From positions 1 through 16,775 of the forward strand of contig JBAYVF010000026.1 of assembly GCA_041674705.1 (NCBI GenBank): a stretch of DNA of 16,775 nt. Direction: 5' to 3'. This DNA is from Aquincolibacterium sp041674705 (GTDB lineage: Bacteria; Omnitrophota; Omnitrophia; Omnitrophales; Aquincolibacteriaceae). Both the position numbers and the translations under genes were made by a program. Within the stretch, counting starts at the first letter, position 1. Each line of letters opens with the position of its first letter. Below, in pieces: positions 1 to 7,575 of this stretch. Under the pieces are notes generated by a model. It saw only the letters and a program-made list of their open reading frames with translations, was not told the origin of the DNA and did no database searches.

Positions 1-3000
1 CGAGAGGTTCCCCAGAGGCAGTTTACCGGTTAAAACATATCGCACGGCCTGCGCAAAATTCAAATGTTTCGTCATCGCGATAAGAAGGCGGGCTTCGATC
101 GATCCAAAACTAAAAAAACTCGATGCCCCAAACCACTGCTGGGCGGGCATGAGTCCTTTTCCGTAGGTTACGGTTGATTCCGCCGCCTCGTCCCGGGAGG
201 AGAAATAAGGATCGCGGGTCAGCGTGATTGCAAAAAATTTATTGGCCCCATCTTGTGCGGGCCCCGTCTGAGTAACAATCACCCCTCGCGAGAATGTTTT
301 CTCAATAAACGGCACCAGTATATTTCCGATAAATTCACGAACTCGTTCCACATCGTCTGCTGGCACATGCCTGAAAACGAACTGCACAGTCTGCGCAGCT
401 CGAGGTGCCAGCCAAATATATTTCTCAAAAGTTTTGAATGACGGGATTCCTCTATAAAGAGCATCATAAAATTCCTGGGAGTTTGCGGGAATTGGAAGAC
501 GCTCCCCTGCAACCGGCGCAACACGCAATTTGCTGACCTGGCTTGGGCGCTGATCACCGGCGCGGATAGCATTCACATTTGCCTTGAGACGACGCCCGAA
601 ATTCTTGAGACTTTCTAAGACCGTCTTCCCTCCGCGAGTGATGCCCTTCGGATACGCGGCAAGATATATAGCTTCGGCGTACTGGACAAGAAAACGCAGG
701 GTGGATATGAGAGCGGACACAACAGGATCCAGGCTTAAAAGACCCGCCGCGGCGGCAAGTCCCGCGACATACGTCAAATGCATGAGGACCATTCCCCTCG
801 TCAGCGTTCCTAGAAAAAACCCGAAAACATCCCCCGCGGTCAAAATAGCCGCCATGGCACCCGCCGATATCAAAAGCCCCGTCGCCAAAATATTCGCAAC
901 TCCCCTTGTCTCGGCAGCTGAGGGCGTTTGAGAACTCGAAAAGCTCGCCCAAGGCAACTGCGGAGAAAGCTCTGTAATCACCGCAGTATTTACATACCTG
1001 CTTTGAGGAGCTTGCTTTTGCACCCAACGATCCCACGAGCCCATAATGTCACCGAAATGCGCTCTCCACCAATCCTGCAATCCCCGAATGAAAGGGTTCT
1101 TGGAAGGTTCCCGCAACTGCGCAGAAGGCTCTGTCTTTGAAAAGCTCCCCCAAGGCAACTGCTCCCCGGCAGGCCCCGGTTGATTCTTATCGTCCATCTT
1201 TCCGTCAGAAGGCAGCACTTTTACCGTTTTCCTCGCCTCGGAGCGGACGGCTTTGGTTCTCTGTTGGTTCTCCATGTAAAGGTCATATGCTTTTTGAAAT
1301 TCTTTTGTTGTAAGCTGTTCGGCTTTGTAAGGTCCTGAGCGAAAAGGTTCATAACGGTAATATTTCTCAACCCCGGCTTTCATTGCAAGAATGTGAAGAA
1401 TAGGGACTATGCGTCCTTCTTGCTCCCCAGTTCCCTCTGAATAATTAGCAAATAAACGCAAAATCCCTGTTTGGCCATCTGGAGAGGCGATAGGAATTTG
1501 AATTCCGCTAGAATCGCCTGGAAATACTAAATTACCACGGGCATCAATTATGGGACTCGCGCCCACCAACGTCACACGCTTACCAAACTGCCTGGGTTGC
1601 GCAAGCTCGCCTAATTGCCGCTCGACATCAGCCACAGGCATTATCCTCGCCTCGGAGCGGGGATGTAAATCAGGATTAAGCCTTGCCCAAGGCTTGTTGG
1701 ATTGTGCTCTAAGCCAACCTGCAAGGCCATCAATAACACTGCTTTTTTCTGTGTGAGCAATTTCAAATCGTCTGAGTTCTCCATCTGCGTCTAACCAGAC
1801 ACTTACATCAGCAGCACTATCATCATTAAAACCAGCAGGACGCGAAACCTTACTCTTAAAAGAGTAATGAATAGGATCCCGGCTGCCTAAACGCCACTGG
1901 ATAGCCACTTTATCATATGCAGAAACTTGAAGTACGTAGCGACCTTGTTCAAATTCAATTTGTTCCACAAAATCACTTTTGGGATCATCCTGTCCTATAA
2001 ATTGAATATCCGAAAGTTGAAACTCCCGCGCCTGCCCCGCCTCATTACCAGCACGACCCTCGGAGCGGGAGCGGGTCTCCTGACGAGCCGGCGTTTGCGT
2101 GGTTTGGGCTGAAAAAACCGCACCGCCCGACAATGCCGGCAGTTTCACTTTTTCCGTCGTCATTTGACGCGTCACGCCAGGGGCAATAGTCTCCACTCGC
2201 CCTTGCGTCGTTATGGACTTCTCAACGGGCAAAATCTCCTGTTGAACTTGAGCCTCGAGAACCATACCGCTTGTAGCAGGACTCACTTGTATCCATCGCT
2301 TGGTCTCTTTTTGTATTTCCACACCGTTTGCGTCTTTCGTTACCGGCCCTTGCTCCGTTACGAGCTTCCAAACGCTACCATCAGGCAAAGTCTGCGTTTC
2401 GGTTCTTTGCGCCTCGAGAACCATACCGCCCTTCAATACCGGCGGCGTGTTTGTCTGGCTTGATGGAGTGCCATCTGTCCATCCTTTTTTTTCTTCTTCC
2501 ATTGCCGCTCGAAGCGCGGGTCCGCCTTTTTTTCTCAATATTCTGACAAATTTCCCCAAATTGGCGCCCGGCGTCACAATGGGACACCTTAACTCATACG
2601 CGATTTCCCGGACCTTCTGAAAATCCCCCCAAAGTTCCGTAAGTTGCTCTACAGTGATCTTTCCAGTCCGTACTTGCTCTTGCCAGTATTGGATATCTAA
2701 TTCCGAAAAGGAGAAAATCCCTGTGACGCGATTACCGTTTTCTGTAAACACCTCGAAACCAGGAAACTCTTTTGAAAGACCGTATCGTTCGGCAAGCGAC
2801 CGGACTTGATCCCACTGGGAGAGGATCGCCGGGGTTACTTCATAGCCATAAACTCCTGAAGGGTTGCGATCCGCTCGTATCCACCATGTAACTCCACCCG
2901 CTATCGCTGCTACAGCCACTAAGAGAATCACAGCCTTTACTGCGCCCCTCGCCTCACTTCGACGCTGCTCAGCGCCAGAGGTGGCGCGAAATTCAGGGCG

Positions 3001-6000
3001 GGTTGCCCTAGAAGTAGCTTCGCCTTGTTTTTGACCAAAACGACGGATTTCTTTATCAGCCGCCTCATCAAGTACGCTGGTCAACTGCGCAATCTTTTTT
3101 TGAATAGCATCCCGCATTGCCGTAACCGAAGAGAGTATGGAAGAAAAGTCACTTTCCGCCGAAACAGCACTTGCGTGATCCGATAAGACCAAGAACCACG
3201 AGCTTTTACCCTCCGATATGCCCGTGATACCATTCACCAAGGGCGGTACCACGGTATTACCGATAAAGCCATATCCCGGATCGACGGCTCCAGGTTTGAT
3301 TTCACGAGCTCCTGCACCAAGAACAGATGCGAATCTTTGATCTTGCATAATCCCAGCGACCAGTTCTTTGATGTCGCGGATATCGCGATTGGCATTTTCA
3401 CCGTGTTCAACAGCAGCCTGCGCAGCAAGTTTGGAAGCCGTGTCACTGAAAAGCTTGCCCACAAACTGATCGTCACGGCGCGCAGTCACCTGCAAAAGCT
3501 CAAAAGACGCGCTTTCAGCCGCTTGAACCAGTTCATTAACTTTGGGGCTTAACTCCGTAAGAACATTTAAGGCATCAACTTTGGCACGAAACGCTGGATC
3601 GTTCGCACTAAGAACTATTTTCGCCCGTTCACGTCCCGTTTGATAAACCTTACGCTCGACTGCGACCACACTTTTAAATGAAACTAACATGTCACGCACT
3701 TTGTTGGCGGCCGACCACATGCTCCACGAGCCCAATCCCGGCGTTGCATCCTCAAACGCCTTTATGTCCGCCTCGGACTTCGCGATCGTTTCGAGATCTT
3801 GGTCCATGACAAGCAAAAGCTCATGGTAAAAAGAGTTAAGAGTGGCCGCGTCCGTAGATTTTTGAGATAACGCGGCTAATTCACCCGGCCAATCTTTTTG
3901 GGCTCTGCTCCTCTGTGCCTCAACCAAAGAGGCCGCCGCCAACACTAGCCGATCGAAAGCTACTCGTTCAATATCGTTGGAACCCGAACGAAGGCGCTCG
4001 GATGTTCGAGTACTCACTTCAGAAATCGCATTTAAATTTCCCGATTTGACCGCCGATTCGATCTGGTCAATATCCCGTTTCTGCTGAGAACTTTTCCATT
4101 GATCGTTCAACTTTGACGAGCAAGCCGTACAGATAGCCATGGTGGCCGCAAGCACAAACCCCAGCATCGAAAACCGTATGATTCCTCTCACTTGCTCCGC
4201 CACTTTTTTTGCGCGAGCCTCGGAGCGGACGGCTTTTTGGAGATCAGCGACCGGAATTTTGGTTGCCAGGGCAAGCGCGGCAATCCCGGCGTCAAGATTT
4301 TCTGGCGAGAGATCAAAGCTGCTCATCGGAGCCGAGCCCACATCTTCTACAAGATGCAACTCGTCAGGGTTGATAATTTTATCCTTGGGCCCAAGCAGAA
4401 TAAAGGAACCATCGACTTTTACACCCCCCGGATATTTTTTCTTCAAATCTGCGGACCATATTGATTGCAAATATTTCACCACTTTTTCCGCTGCCTCCCT
4501 TTCTAGGGTAGCGCTCGGCTCAACTTTCGGAAGCATGGGCTCGCCGACAAGCACGGGGACTTTAACCGGTGTGATCTGTCCGGCACTAATGGCAGCGTCA
4601 CCAAGAACAAGCGTTTCCTCAGGCGGAACGGCCACAGACGTGCGCGGAACAATGCGAATGTTAGGCCGGCCGTCGGCATTCGGGCCAACCATTTCGGTTC
4701 TTATTTCATTCCGGACCGCACACTGAGAATTGCTGAACACTTTTACCGCATCAGGAAGCGTCATGGCTCCAATTCCCATCATCATGTCCAGATATGTCCC
4801 GACCACTTCGCCCGGATTGGGCTGCCCACTCAGAGGTCCTGCCTTGATTGCCGCCTCAAGATAAGACACTTCGAACGGATACTGGCGGTTTTGAAGCATA
4901 ACTTTTTGATATAAATTTTCATTCGACTTTTCGCTAAGGCGCGGGGTGACGATGCCGTAGCTGATGGCATTCTCGCGGAAGAGGTCGCTCATGCCGTCGG
5001 TGTGGAAACCGCCGGTGATCAAAATGGCTTTGGTGATCTTCCGCTCTTGCATCTGGGACTGCATCTCTTTATAGAAGACGGCTTCACGTTTGTGAGCGAA
5101 ATCATAGAACTCGAGGCCGGCAGTGAAGAGTTCGTCCATCTTTGCGCCGAATGCTGGAGGCATCACGTCGGATGAAGGATGGAGGATGGTGGATGGAGTT
5201 TTGGCTTTTGCGCCCTCCGCCTTCCGCCCTCCGCCTTCCGTTGTTTGCACAGCTTCTTTGAGCCGTGCGACAAGCGACGGAATAGCGATCTGCTCGCGGT
5301 TCGCGAGAAGCTGCTGCCATTGGGCGCGGTTCAGTTCCAGATGAAGAAGTTTACGCAAAAGCTCACCATCCCTATAAAGGGTCAGGAGTGCCTTCTGCTG
5401 AGGCTCCTGGGCTAAGGTATCGAGCATCTGCGTAAAAAGGTATTCGATCTCCTCGAAGAGGACCTTGGGGTCCAGTTCCGAACGGAGCGTGACATAGCCG
5501 GCATAAAGACTGAACGCGGGATAATCGCTGAATTTAAAACCTTGGGGACCGGCTTCCTGGGCCAAACGTTCCAGGACCTCGCGCGGTGAGACTTCGGTGG
5601 CGGACTTCCCTACGGCAATACTTCCCTCGCTGAAGCTTTCAAGCGTAGCGAGAAGTTCTTTGGAAACACCCTTCGTACGAAGCATCTTGATGAGAGCCGC
5701 CTTTTCTTCAAGGCCTTTTGTTTTATTCAGATCTTTTTCCATTTGCTGGATCACAAGGAGGCGCGTGATCTGCGGCCAGCCGACTTGCGCAAAAAGGCTT
5801 TCGAGATCGACTTTCAGGATCTTCTTGGACTTGGCGGCAAGGACTTTGACGAAGGGCATAAACTCACGGCGGCCCTGTTCGAAGCGTTTCCAATCGGCGA
5901 TGAGTTCGCGGGTCTCGGGGGTAAACGTTTGGGAAGCGACCTTGTCGAGTTTTCCGTCGAATCCTTTGAAGAAACGGGTGACATCCGCTTCGGCGCCAAA

Positions 6001-6591
6001 AACTTTTTTCAGGGCATCGTAGTTCGCTTTATATAAGGAAGCTTGTTCAATCCCAAGCGCCTCCACGGCGTTGCTCGTACGGCGGAAGGCGTACGGCGTG
6101 TCGTTCTTCATATTTTTTTCGCCGTACTCCGTACCCCGTACTCCTGACTCAGACTGCTCCATCAAAAACAGTTCGGCGCCGGTCAACTCGCCTTGTTTCG
6201 CGAGTTCGTCGCAGAGTTTCAGGTTGCGCTCCTGATCGGGAAAAAGGCGGAGGTAATCGGCGTCGAGTTTTTCGGAGGCGCCTTCCACGAAGATGGTCTT
6301 GAAGCCGTACTTTTTGTTCATATAACCCAGAAGCTGTTTGATCTTCATCTGGGCCTGATAATTGGCGTGGGCGTTCTGGATATGAAGGATGAATTGGGGG
6401 TTGGCTCCGGCCGGCGCTTCATAGAGGGAATCCACGGTGCCGAGTTCCGCGGGAATATCCATACTCAAATAAGAAGGCAATTCACGCTGCCCGGCCATTT
6501 GGATGCCGGCGCCAGGGGCTGCGGAGACACACTGAGTCGTCAGAAAAAAGAACAGGGTGACTGTCGCGACAACCCTTAACCCCTTCCTCAT
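1..6591 (-). CDS. Giant exported multidomain protein, 3' end outside the window (at least 2197 aa)
   Basis: One frame is open from the ATG at 6591 to base 1 with no stop; I checked the left third line by line and translated the rest. The start follows AAGGAGG with 6 nt spacing. Residues 1-25 are a signal peptide (basic MRKGLR, hydrophobic core, VSA-AP cleavage). Residues 60-560 resemble the EreA/ChaN/TIKI fold: HIQNAHAN at 70-77, FVEGA at 101-105, TGGFHT at 526-531. This family link is inferred from motifs only. Then come a proline/valine-rich linker, a lipoprotein-signal-like segment (802-824), a long helical region (825-1200), a transmembrane helix (about 1218-1237), three degenerate GMVLEAQ repeats (1389-1496), a probably beta-rich part (1520-1760), and several hydrophobic helices (about 1897-1985). 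Five RSEAR-type motifs sit at domain junctions. It probably acts at or outside the cell envelope. Substrate and function are unknown, and a fusion of several ancestral genes is likely. Confidence 0.88.
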   Translation of the reverse strand, partial: MRKGLRVVATVTLFFFLTTQCVSAAPGAGIQMAGQRELPSYLSMDIPAELGTVDSLYEAPAGANPQFILHIQNAHANYQAQMKIKQLLGYMNKKYGFKTIFVEGASEKLDADYLRLFPDQERNLKLCDELAKQGELTGAELFLMEQSESGVRGTEYGEKNMKNDTPYAFRRTSNAVEALGIEQASLYKANYDALKKVFGAEADVTRFFKGFDGKLDKVASQTFTPETRELIADWKRFEQGRREFMPFVKVLAAKSKKILKVDLESLFAQVGWPQITRLLVIQQMEKDLNKTKGLEEKAALIKMLRTKGVSKELLATLESFSEGSIAVGKSATEVSPREVLERLAQEAGPQGFKFSDYPAFSLYAGYVTLRSELDPKVLFEEIEYLFTQMLDTLAQEPQQKALLTLYRDGELLRKLLHLELNRAQWQQLLANREQIAIPSLVARLKEAVQTTEGGGRKAEGAKAKTPSTILHPSSDVMPPAFGAKMDELFTAGLEFYDFAHKREAVFYKEMQSQMQERKITKAILITGGFHTDGMSDLFRENAISYGIVTPRLSEKSNENLYQKVMLQNRQYPFEVSYLEAAIKAGPLSGQPNPGEVVGTYLDMMMGIGAMTLPDAVKVFSNSQCAVRNEIRTEMVGPNADGRPNIRIVPRTSVAVPPEETLVLGDAAISAGQITPVKVPVLVGEPMLPKVEPSATLEREAAEKVVKYLQSIWSADLKKKYPGGVKVDGSFILLGPKDKIINPDELHLVEDVGSAPMSSFDLSPENLDAGIAALALATKIPVADLQKAVRSEARAKKVAEQVRGIIRFSMLGFVLAATMAICTACSSKLNDQWKSSQQKRDIDQIESAVKSGNLNAISEVSTRTSERLRSGSNDIERVAFDRLVLAAASLVEAQRSRAQKDWPGELAALSQKSTDAATLNSFYHELLLVMDQDLETIAKSEADIKAFEDATPGLGSWSMWSAANKVRDMLVSFKSVVAVERKVYQTGRERAKIVLSANDPAFRAKVDALNVLTELSPKVNELVQAAESASFELLQVTARRDDQFVGKLFSDTASKLAAQAAVEHGENANRDIRDIKELVAGIMQDQRFASVLGAGAREIKPGAVDPGYGFIGNTVVPPLVNGITGISEGKSSWFLVLSDHASAVSAESDFSSILSSVTAMRDAIQKKIAQLTSVLDEAADKEIRRFGQKQGEATSRATRPEFRATSGAEQRRSEARGAVKAVILLVAVAAIAGGVTWWIRADRNPSGVYGYEVTPAILSQWDQVRSLAERYGLSKEFPGFEVFTENGNRVTGIFSFSELDIQYWQEQVRTGKITVEQLTELWGDFQKVREIAYELRCPIVTPGANLGKFVRILRKKGGPALRAAMEEEKKGWTDGTPSSQTNTPPVLKGGMVLEAQRTETQTLPDGSVWKLVTEQGPVTKDANGVEIQKETKRWIQVSPATSGMVLEAQVQQEILPVEKSITTQGRVETIAPGVTRQMTTEKVKLPALSGGAVFSAQTTQTPARQETRSRSEGRAGNEAGQAREFQLSDIQFIGQDDPKSDFVEQIEFEQGRYVLQVSAYDKVAIQWRLGSRDPIHYSFKSKVSRPAGFNDDSAADVSVWLDADGELRRFEIAHTEKSSVIDGLAGWLRAQSNKPWARLNPDLHPRSEARIMPVADVERQLGELAQPRQFGKRVTLVGASPIIDARGNLVFPGDSSGIQIPIASPDGQTGILRLFANYSEGTGEQEGRIVPILHILAMKAGVEKYYRYEPFRSGPYKAEQLTTKEFQKAYDLYMENQQRTKAVRSEARKTVKVLPSDGKMDDKNQPGPAGEQLPWGSFSKTEPSAQLREPSKNPFIRGLQDWWRAHFGDIMGSWDRWVQKQAPQSRYVNTAVITELSPQLPWASFSSSQTPSAAETRGVANILATGLLISAGAMAAILTAGDVFGFFLGTLTRGMVLMHLTYVAGLAAAAGLLSLDPVVSALISTLRFLVQYAEAIYLAAYPKGITRGGKTVLESLKNFGRRLKANVNAIRAGDQRPSQVSKLRVAPVAGERLPIPANSQEFYDALYRGIPSFKTFEKYIWLAPRAAQTVQFVFRHVPADDVERVREFIGNILVPFIEKTFSRGVIVTQTGPAQDGANKFFAITLTRDPYFSSRDEAAESTVTYGKGLMPAQQWFGASSFFSFGSIEARLLIAMTKHLNFAQAVRYVLTGKLPLGNLS
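939..1161 (-). repeat. Internal repeat encoding QLPW(A/G)SFS, with a half-copy
   Basis: Positions 939-961 and 1139-1161 match at about 22 of 23 bases and encode QLPWASFS (residues 1878-1885) and QLPWGSFS (1811-1818). The adjoining segment 955-976 recurs at 1113-1134 with two mismatches, encoding related TE(L/P)S(P/A)QL peptides. The order of the halves differs between the copies, as expected of a decayed tandem array. It sits in the linker before the C-terminal membrane helices of the giant protein. Confidence 0.7.
1231..1254 (-). repeat. RSEAR-coding repeat, copy 5 (KAVRSEAR, residues 1780-1787)
   Basis: The minus strand carries the core CGCTCCGAGGCGAGG preceded by AAAGCCGTC. The same 8-residue peptide is encoded by near-identical DNA at 4213-4236, and the 15-bp core recurs exactly at 1645-1659. 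It lies in a low-complexity linker. Confidence 0.7.
1645..1659 (-). repeat. RSEAR-coding repeat, copy 4 (residues 1645-1649)
   Basis: An exact 15-bp copy of CGCTCCGAGGCGAGG in the same frame as the other copies. It separates the probably beta-rich part from the following domain of the giant protein. Confidence 0.7.
2056..2067 (-). repeat. RSEGR variant of the RSEAR repeat, copy 3 (residues 1509-1513)
   Basis: CGCTCCGAGGGTCGT on the minus strand is a diverged copy of the core. It follows directly after the third GMVLEAQ-like unit. Confidence 0.5.
2108..2428 (-). repeat. Three degenerate (G)GMVLEAQ modules in the giant protein
   Basis: An identical 18-bp stretch at 2252-2269 and 2411-2428 encodes GMVLEAQ at residues 1442-1448 and 1389-1395. 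A diverged third copy near 2108-2124 encodes GAVFSAQ at 1490-1496. Spacings are 53 and 48 residues, and the units share Gln/Thr-rich beta-type sequence. They look like small tandem extracellular modules; the function is unknown. Confidence 0.6.
2947..2961 (-). repeat. RSEAR motif, copy 2 (residues 1211-1215)
   Basis: It encodes RSEAR just before the transmembrane helix at residues 1218-1237. The DNA differs at the Arg and Ser codons from the other copies, so this one could be older or coincidental. Confidence 0.45.
4213..4236 (-). repeat. RSEAR-coding repeat, copy 1 (KAVRSEAR, residues 786-793)
   Basis: The DNA is nearly identical to 1231-1254 over the KAVRSEA codons, about 3 kb away. It sits directly upstream of the internal lipoprotein-signal-like segment, that is, at a domain junction. 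Confidence 0.7.
5172..5239 (-). repeat. Word-repeat insertion inside the N-terminal domain of the giant protein
   Basis: On the plus strand a GGATGGAGGATGGTGGATGG-type tract (5179-5197) is followed by a 14-bp unit GCCCTCCGCCTTCC repeated exactly in tandem (5212-5225 and 5226-5239). Purine-rich and pyrimidine-rich arms face each other. Read in frame it gives a low-complexity GGGRKAEGAKAK-type stretch inserted between helical segments, so it looks like intergenic-type repeat DNA tolerated inside the coding frame. Confidence 0.6.
6070..6143 (-). repeat. GTACGG word-repeat inverted element in frame
   Basis: The plus strand has GTACGGCGGAAGGCGTACGGCG near 6071-6091 and an opposing arm GCCGTACTCCGTACCCCGTAC near 6121-6141. 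The arms are built from iterated GTACGG words and can pair around a roughly 28-nt loop. In the giant protein it encodes an atypical Gly/Arg/Tyr-rich stretch (about residues 150-175) between ordinary helical sequence, suggesting an in-frame insertion. Confidence 0.6.
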
Positions 6592-6597
6592 TGAACG

Positions 6598-6604
6598 CCT
6601 CCTT
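6598..6604 (-). promoter_or_regulatory. Strong ribosome binding site of the giant gene
   Basis: AAGGAGG on the minus strand lies 6 nt before the ATG at 6591. It is a near-perfect anti-Shine-Dalgarno match and fixes the start of the giant frame, which also begins directly with a plausible signal peptide. Confidence 0.85.
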
Positions 6605-6792
6605 GACGAACTGTTTATTTAACGCTTTTTAAAGCCGCATCAAAACTTAGACAAATCTAACACATAGCCCTAATTTTACAAGGGCCAAACCGACGATTTT
6701 ATTAAAAATATTTCATGGCCTAAAACTACCTCAACTCGTTCCTTCATAATAAGATGCATCGTTTTCATCCCTCCTAACCATCCACCCACTTC

Positions 6793-6831
6793 GTAACCCG
6801 GTTACGTAACCCGGTTACGCAACCGGGTTAC
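6793..6831. repeat. Three 13-bp palindromic units forming an 11-bp hairpin
   Basis: GTAACCCGGTTAC occurs twice in direct tandem (6793-6805, 6806-6818), followed by GCAACCGGGTTAC (6819-6831). Bases 6806-6816 and 6821-6831 form a perfect 11-bp stem with a 4-nt loop. It begins 7 nt after the STAS-PilZ stop codon. There is no T-tract on the minus strand, so it resembles a REP/3'-stabilising hairpin more than an intrinsic terminator. The ACCCGGT core is shared with the RAYT-flanking palindromes. Confidence 0.75.
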
Positions 6832-6837
6832 TAATTT

Positions 6838-7575
6838 TCAAATCTGTCTATTTTCCTGGAATTCGATTCCAAAGCCAAGCTGCTCCCTACGGATCTCCTT
6901 ACGGCGTATCTTCCCCGCCACATGGTATTCCTCGGGAAAATTGGCGCTTGGAAATATATGGATCTCGACGGGAAGGTTCTCGATCGGCTCCATCGCGGTG
7001 ATTTTTCCGGCAGCCGCAAGATCCAGATATTCGACAAAAAGCCCGCCTTGACTGATGTTGGTGACGATGGCCTTCGTCATAACGATCTCATTCAAAGGGC
7101 TCGTGATCCGAAGTTCGACCGGAATGGCGACATGCATGCGATGTTTTCTCCGGCCATCCAACTGATAACCGAGCGACTCTTTGCGGGTTTTGGCCCCCTT
7201 GTCGACATACCGTTTTTCAGGATCTTTATCGTAGAGAAACGGGCCGAAGCTTTCGGCCACTTCTTTTTCATCGGCGCAGATATCCACCTTCCCAGAAAAG
7301 CAATTGTCTTTGAGAAAATGGACCATTTCGGGGGAAGCGTTGTAGAGAGCGCTATGCTTGGGACGGATGCAGACCGTCAGAAGATGTCTGAGGCCGATCG
7401 TATCCATAGCGCCCGCCGCCTTGAAATTCAGAATGATCTGGTGGAAGTGGTGACGCCGGATACTTTTCTGGATCTTCCAAGTCACCTCCTGCACCGATTC
7501 ATAGGTCGGCTCGCCTTTCAGATCGAAAACGGCCACCCCGCCGATCTCGCGCGTGGAATAATGGAATTTACTCAT
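6838..7575 (-). CDS. STAS-PilZ fusion regulator (245 aa)
   Basis: The N-terminal half (about residues 5-112) looks like a STAS domain: alternating beta-alpha pattern and MDTIGL at 57-62, which matches the D-[ST]-x-G site whose Thr (T59) is phosphorylated in anti-anti-sigma factors. The C-terminal half (about 139-245) is a PilZ domain with RxxxR at R142-R146 and the N-x-S-x-x-G motif NISQGG at 173-178, both c-di-GMP ligands in the family. The protein is predicted cytoplasmic. I chose the ATG at 7575 because it has AAGGA upstream and an ATGA overlap with the preceding small gene; a longer frame would need a TTG at 7674. It is probably a switch linking c-di-GMP to a partner-switching pathway, with unknown target. 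Confidence 0.8.
   Translation of the reverse strand: MSKFHYSTREIGGVAVFDLKGEPTYESVQEVTWKIQKSIRRHHFHQIILNFKAAGAMDTIGLRHLLTVCIRPKHSALYNASPEMVHFLKDNCFSGKVDICADEKEVAESFGPFLYDKDPEKRYVDKGAKTRKESLGYQLDGRRKHRMHVAIPVELRITSPLNEIVMTKAIVTNISQGGLFVEYLDLAAAGKITAMEPIENLPVEIHIFPSANFPEEYHVAGKIRRKEIRREQLGFGIEFQENRQI

Larger units (their letters stand above)
6592..6837. other. Intergenic region between the STAS-PilZ gene and the giant gene
   Basis: About 245 bases without a supported gene. It holds the palindrome cluster at 6793-6831 next to the STAS-PilZ stop, then AT-rich sequence leading to the giant gene. Weak minus-strand promoter candidates exist (for example a TTGTCT...TAAAAA pair with 17-nt spacing just upstream of the start), but none is convincing. 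Confidence 0.5.

Noticed and set aside
4139..4726. 195-codon plus-strand open frame in the left region
   Set aside because: It lies inside the uninterrupted minus-strand giant frame; its Ser/Thr-rich translation is typical of an antisense shadow.
6676..6768. 30-codon minus-strand frame with AGGAGG just before its ATG, in the leader of the giant gene
   Set aside because: The ribosome site touches the start codon, the peptide is unremarkable and no second support exists; a leader peptide starting at the next ATG cannot be excluded.
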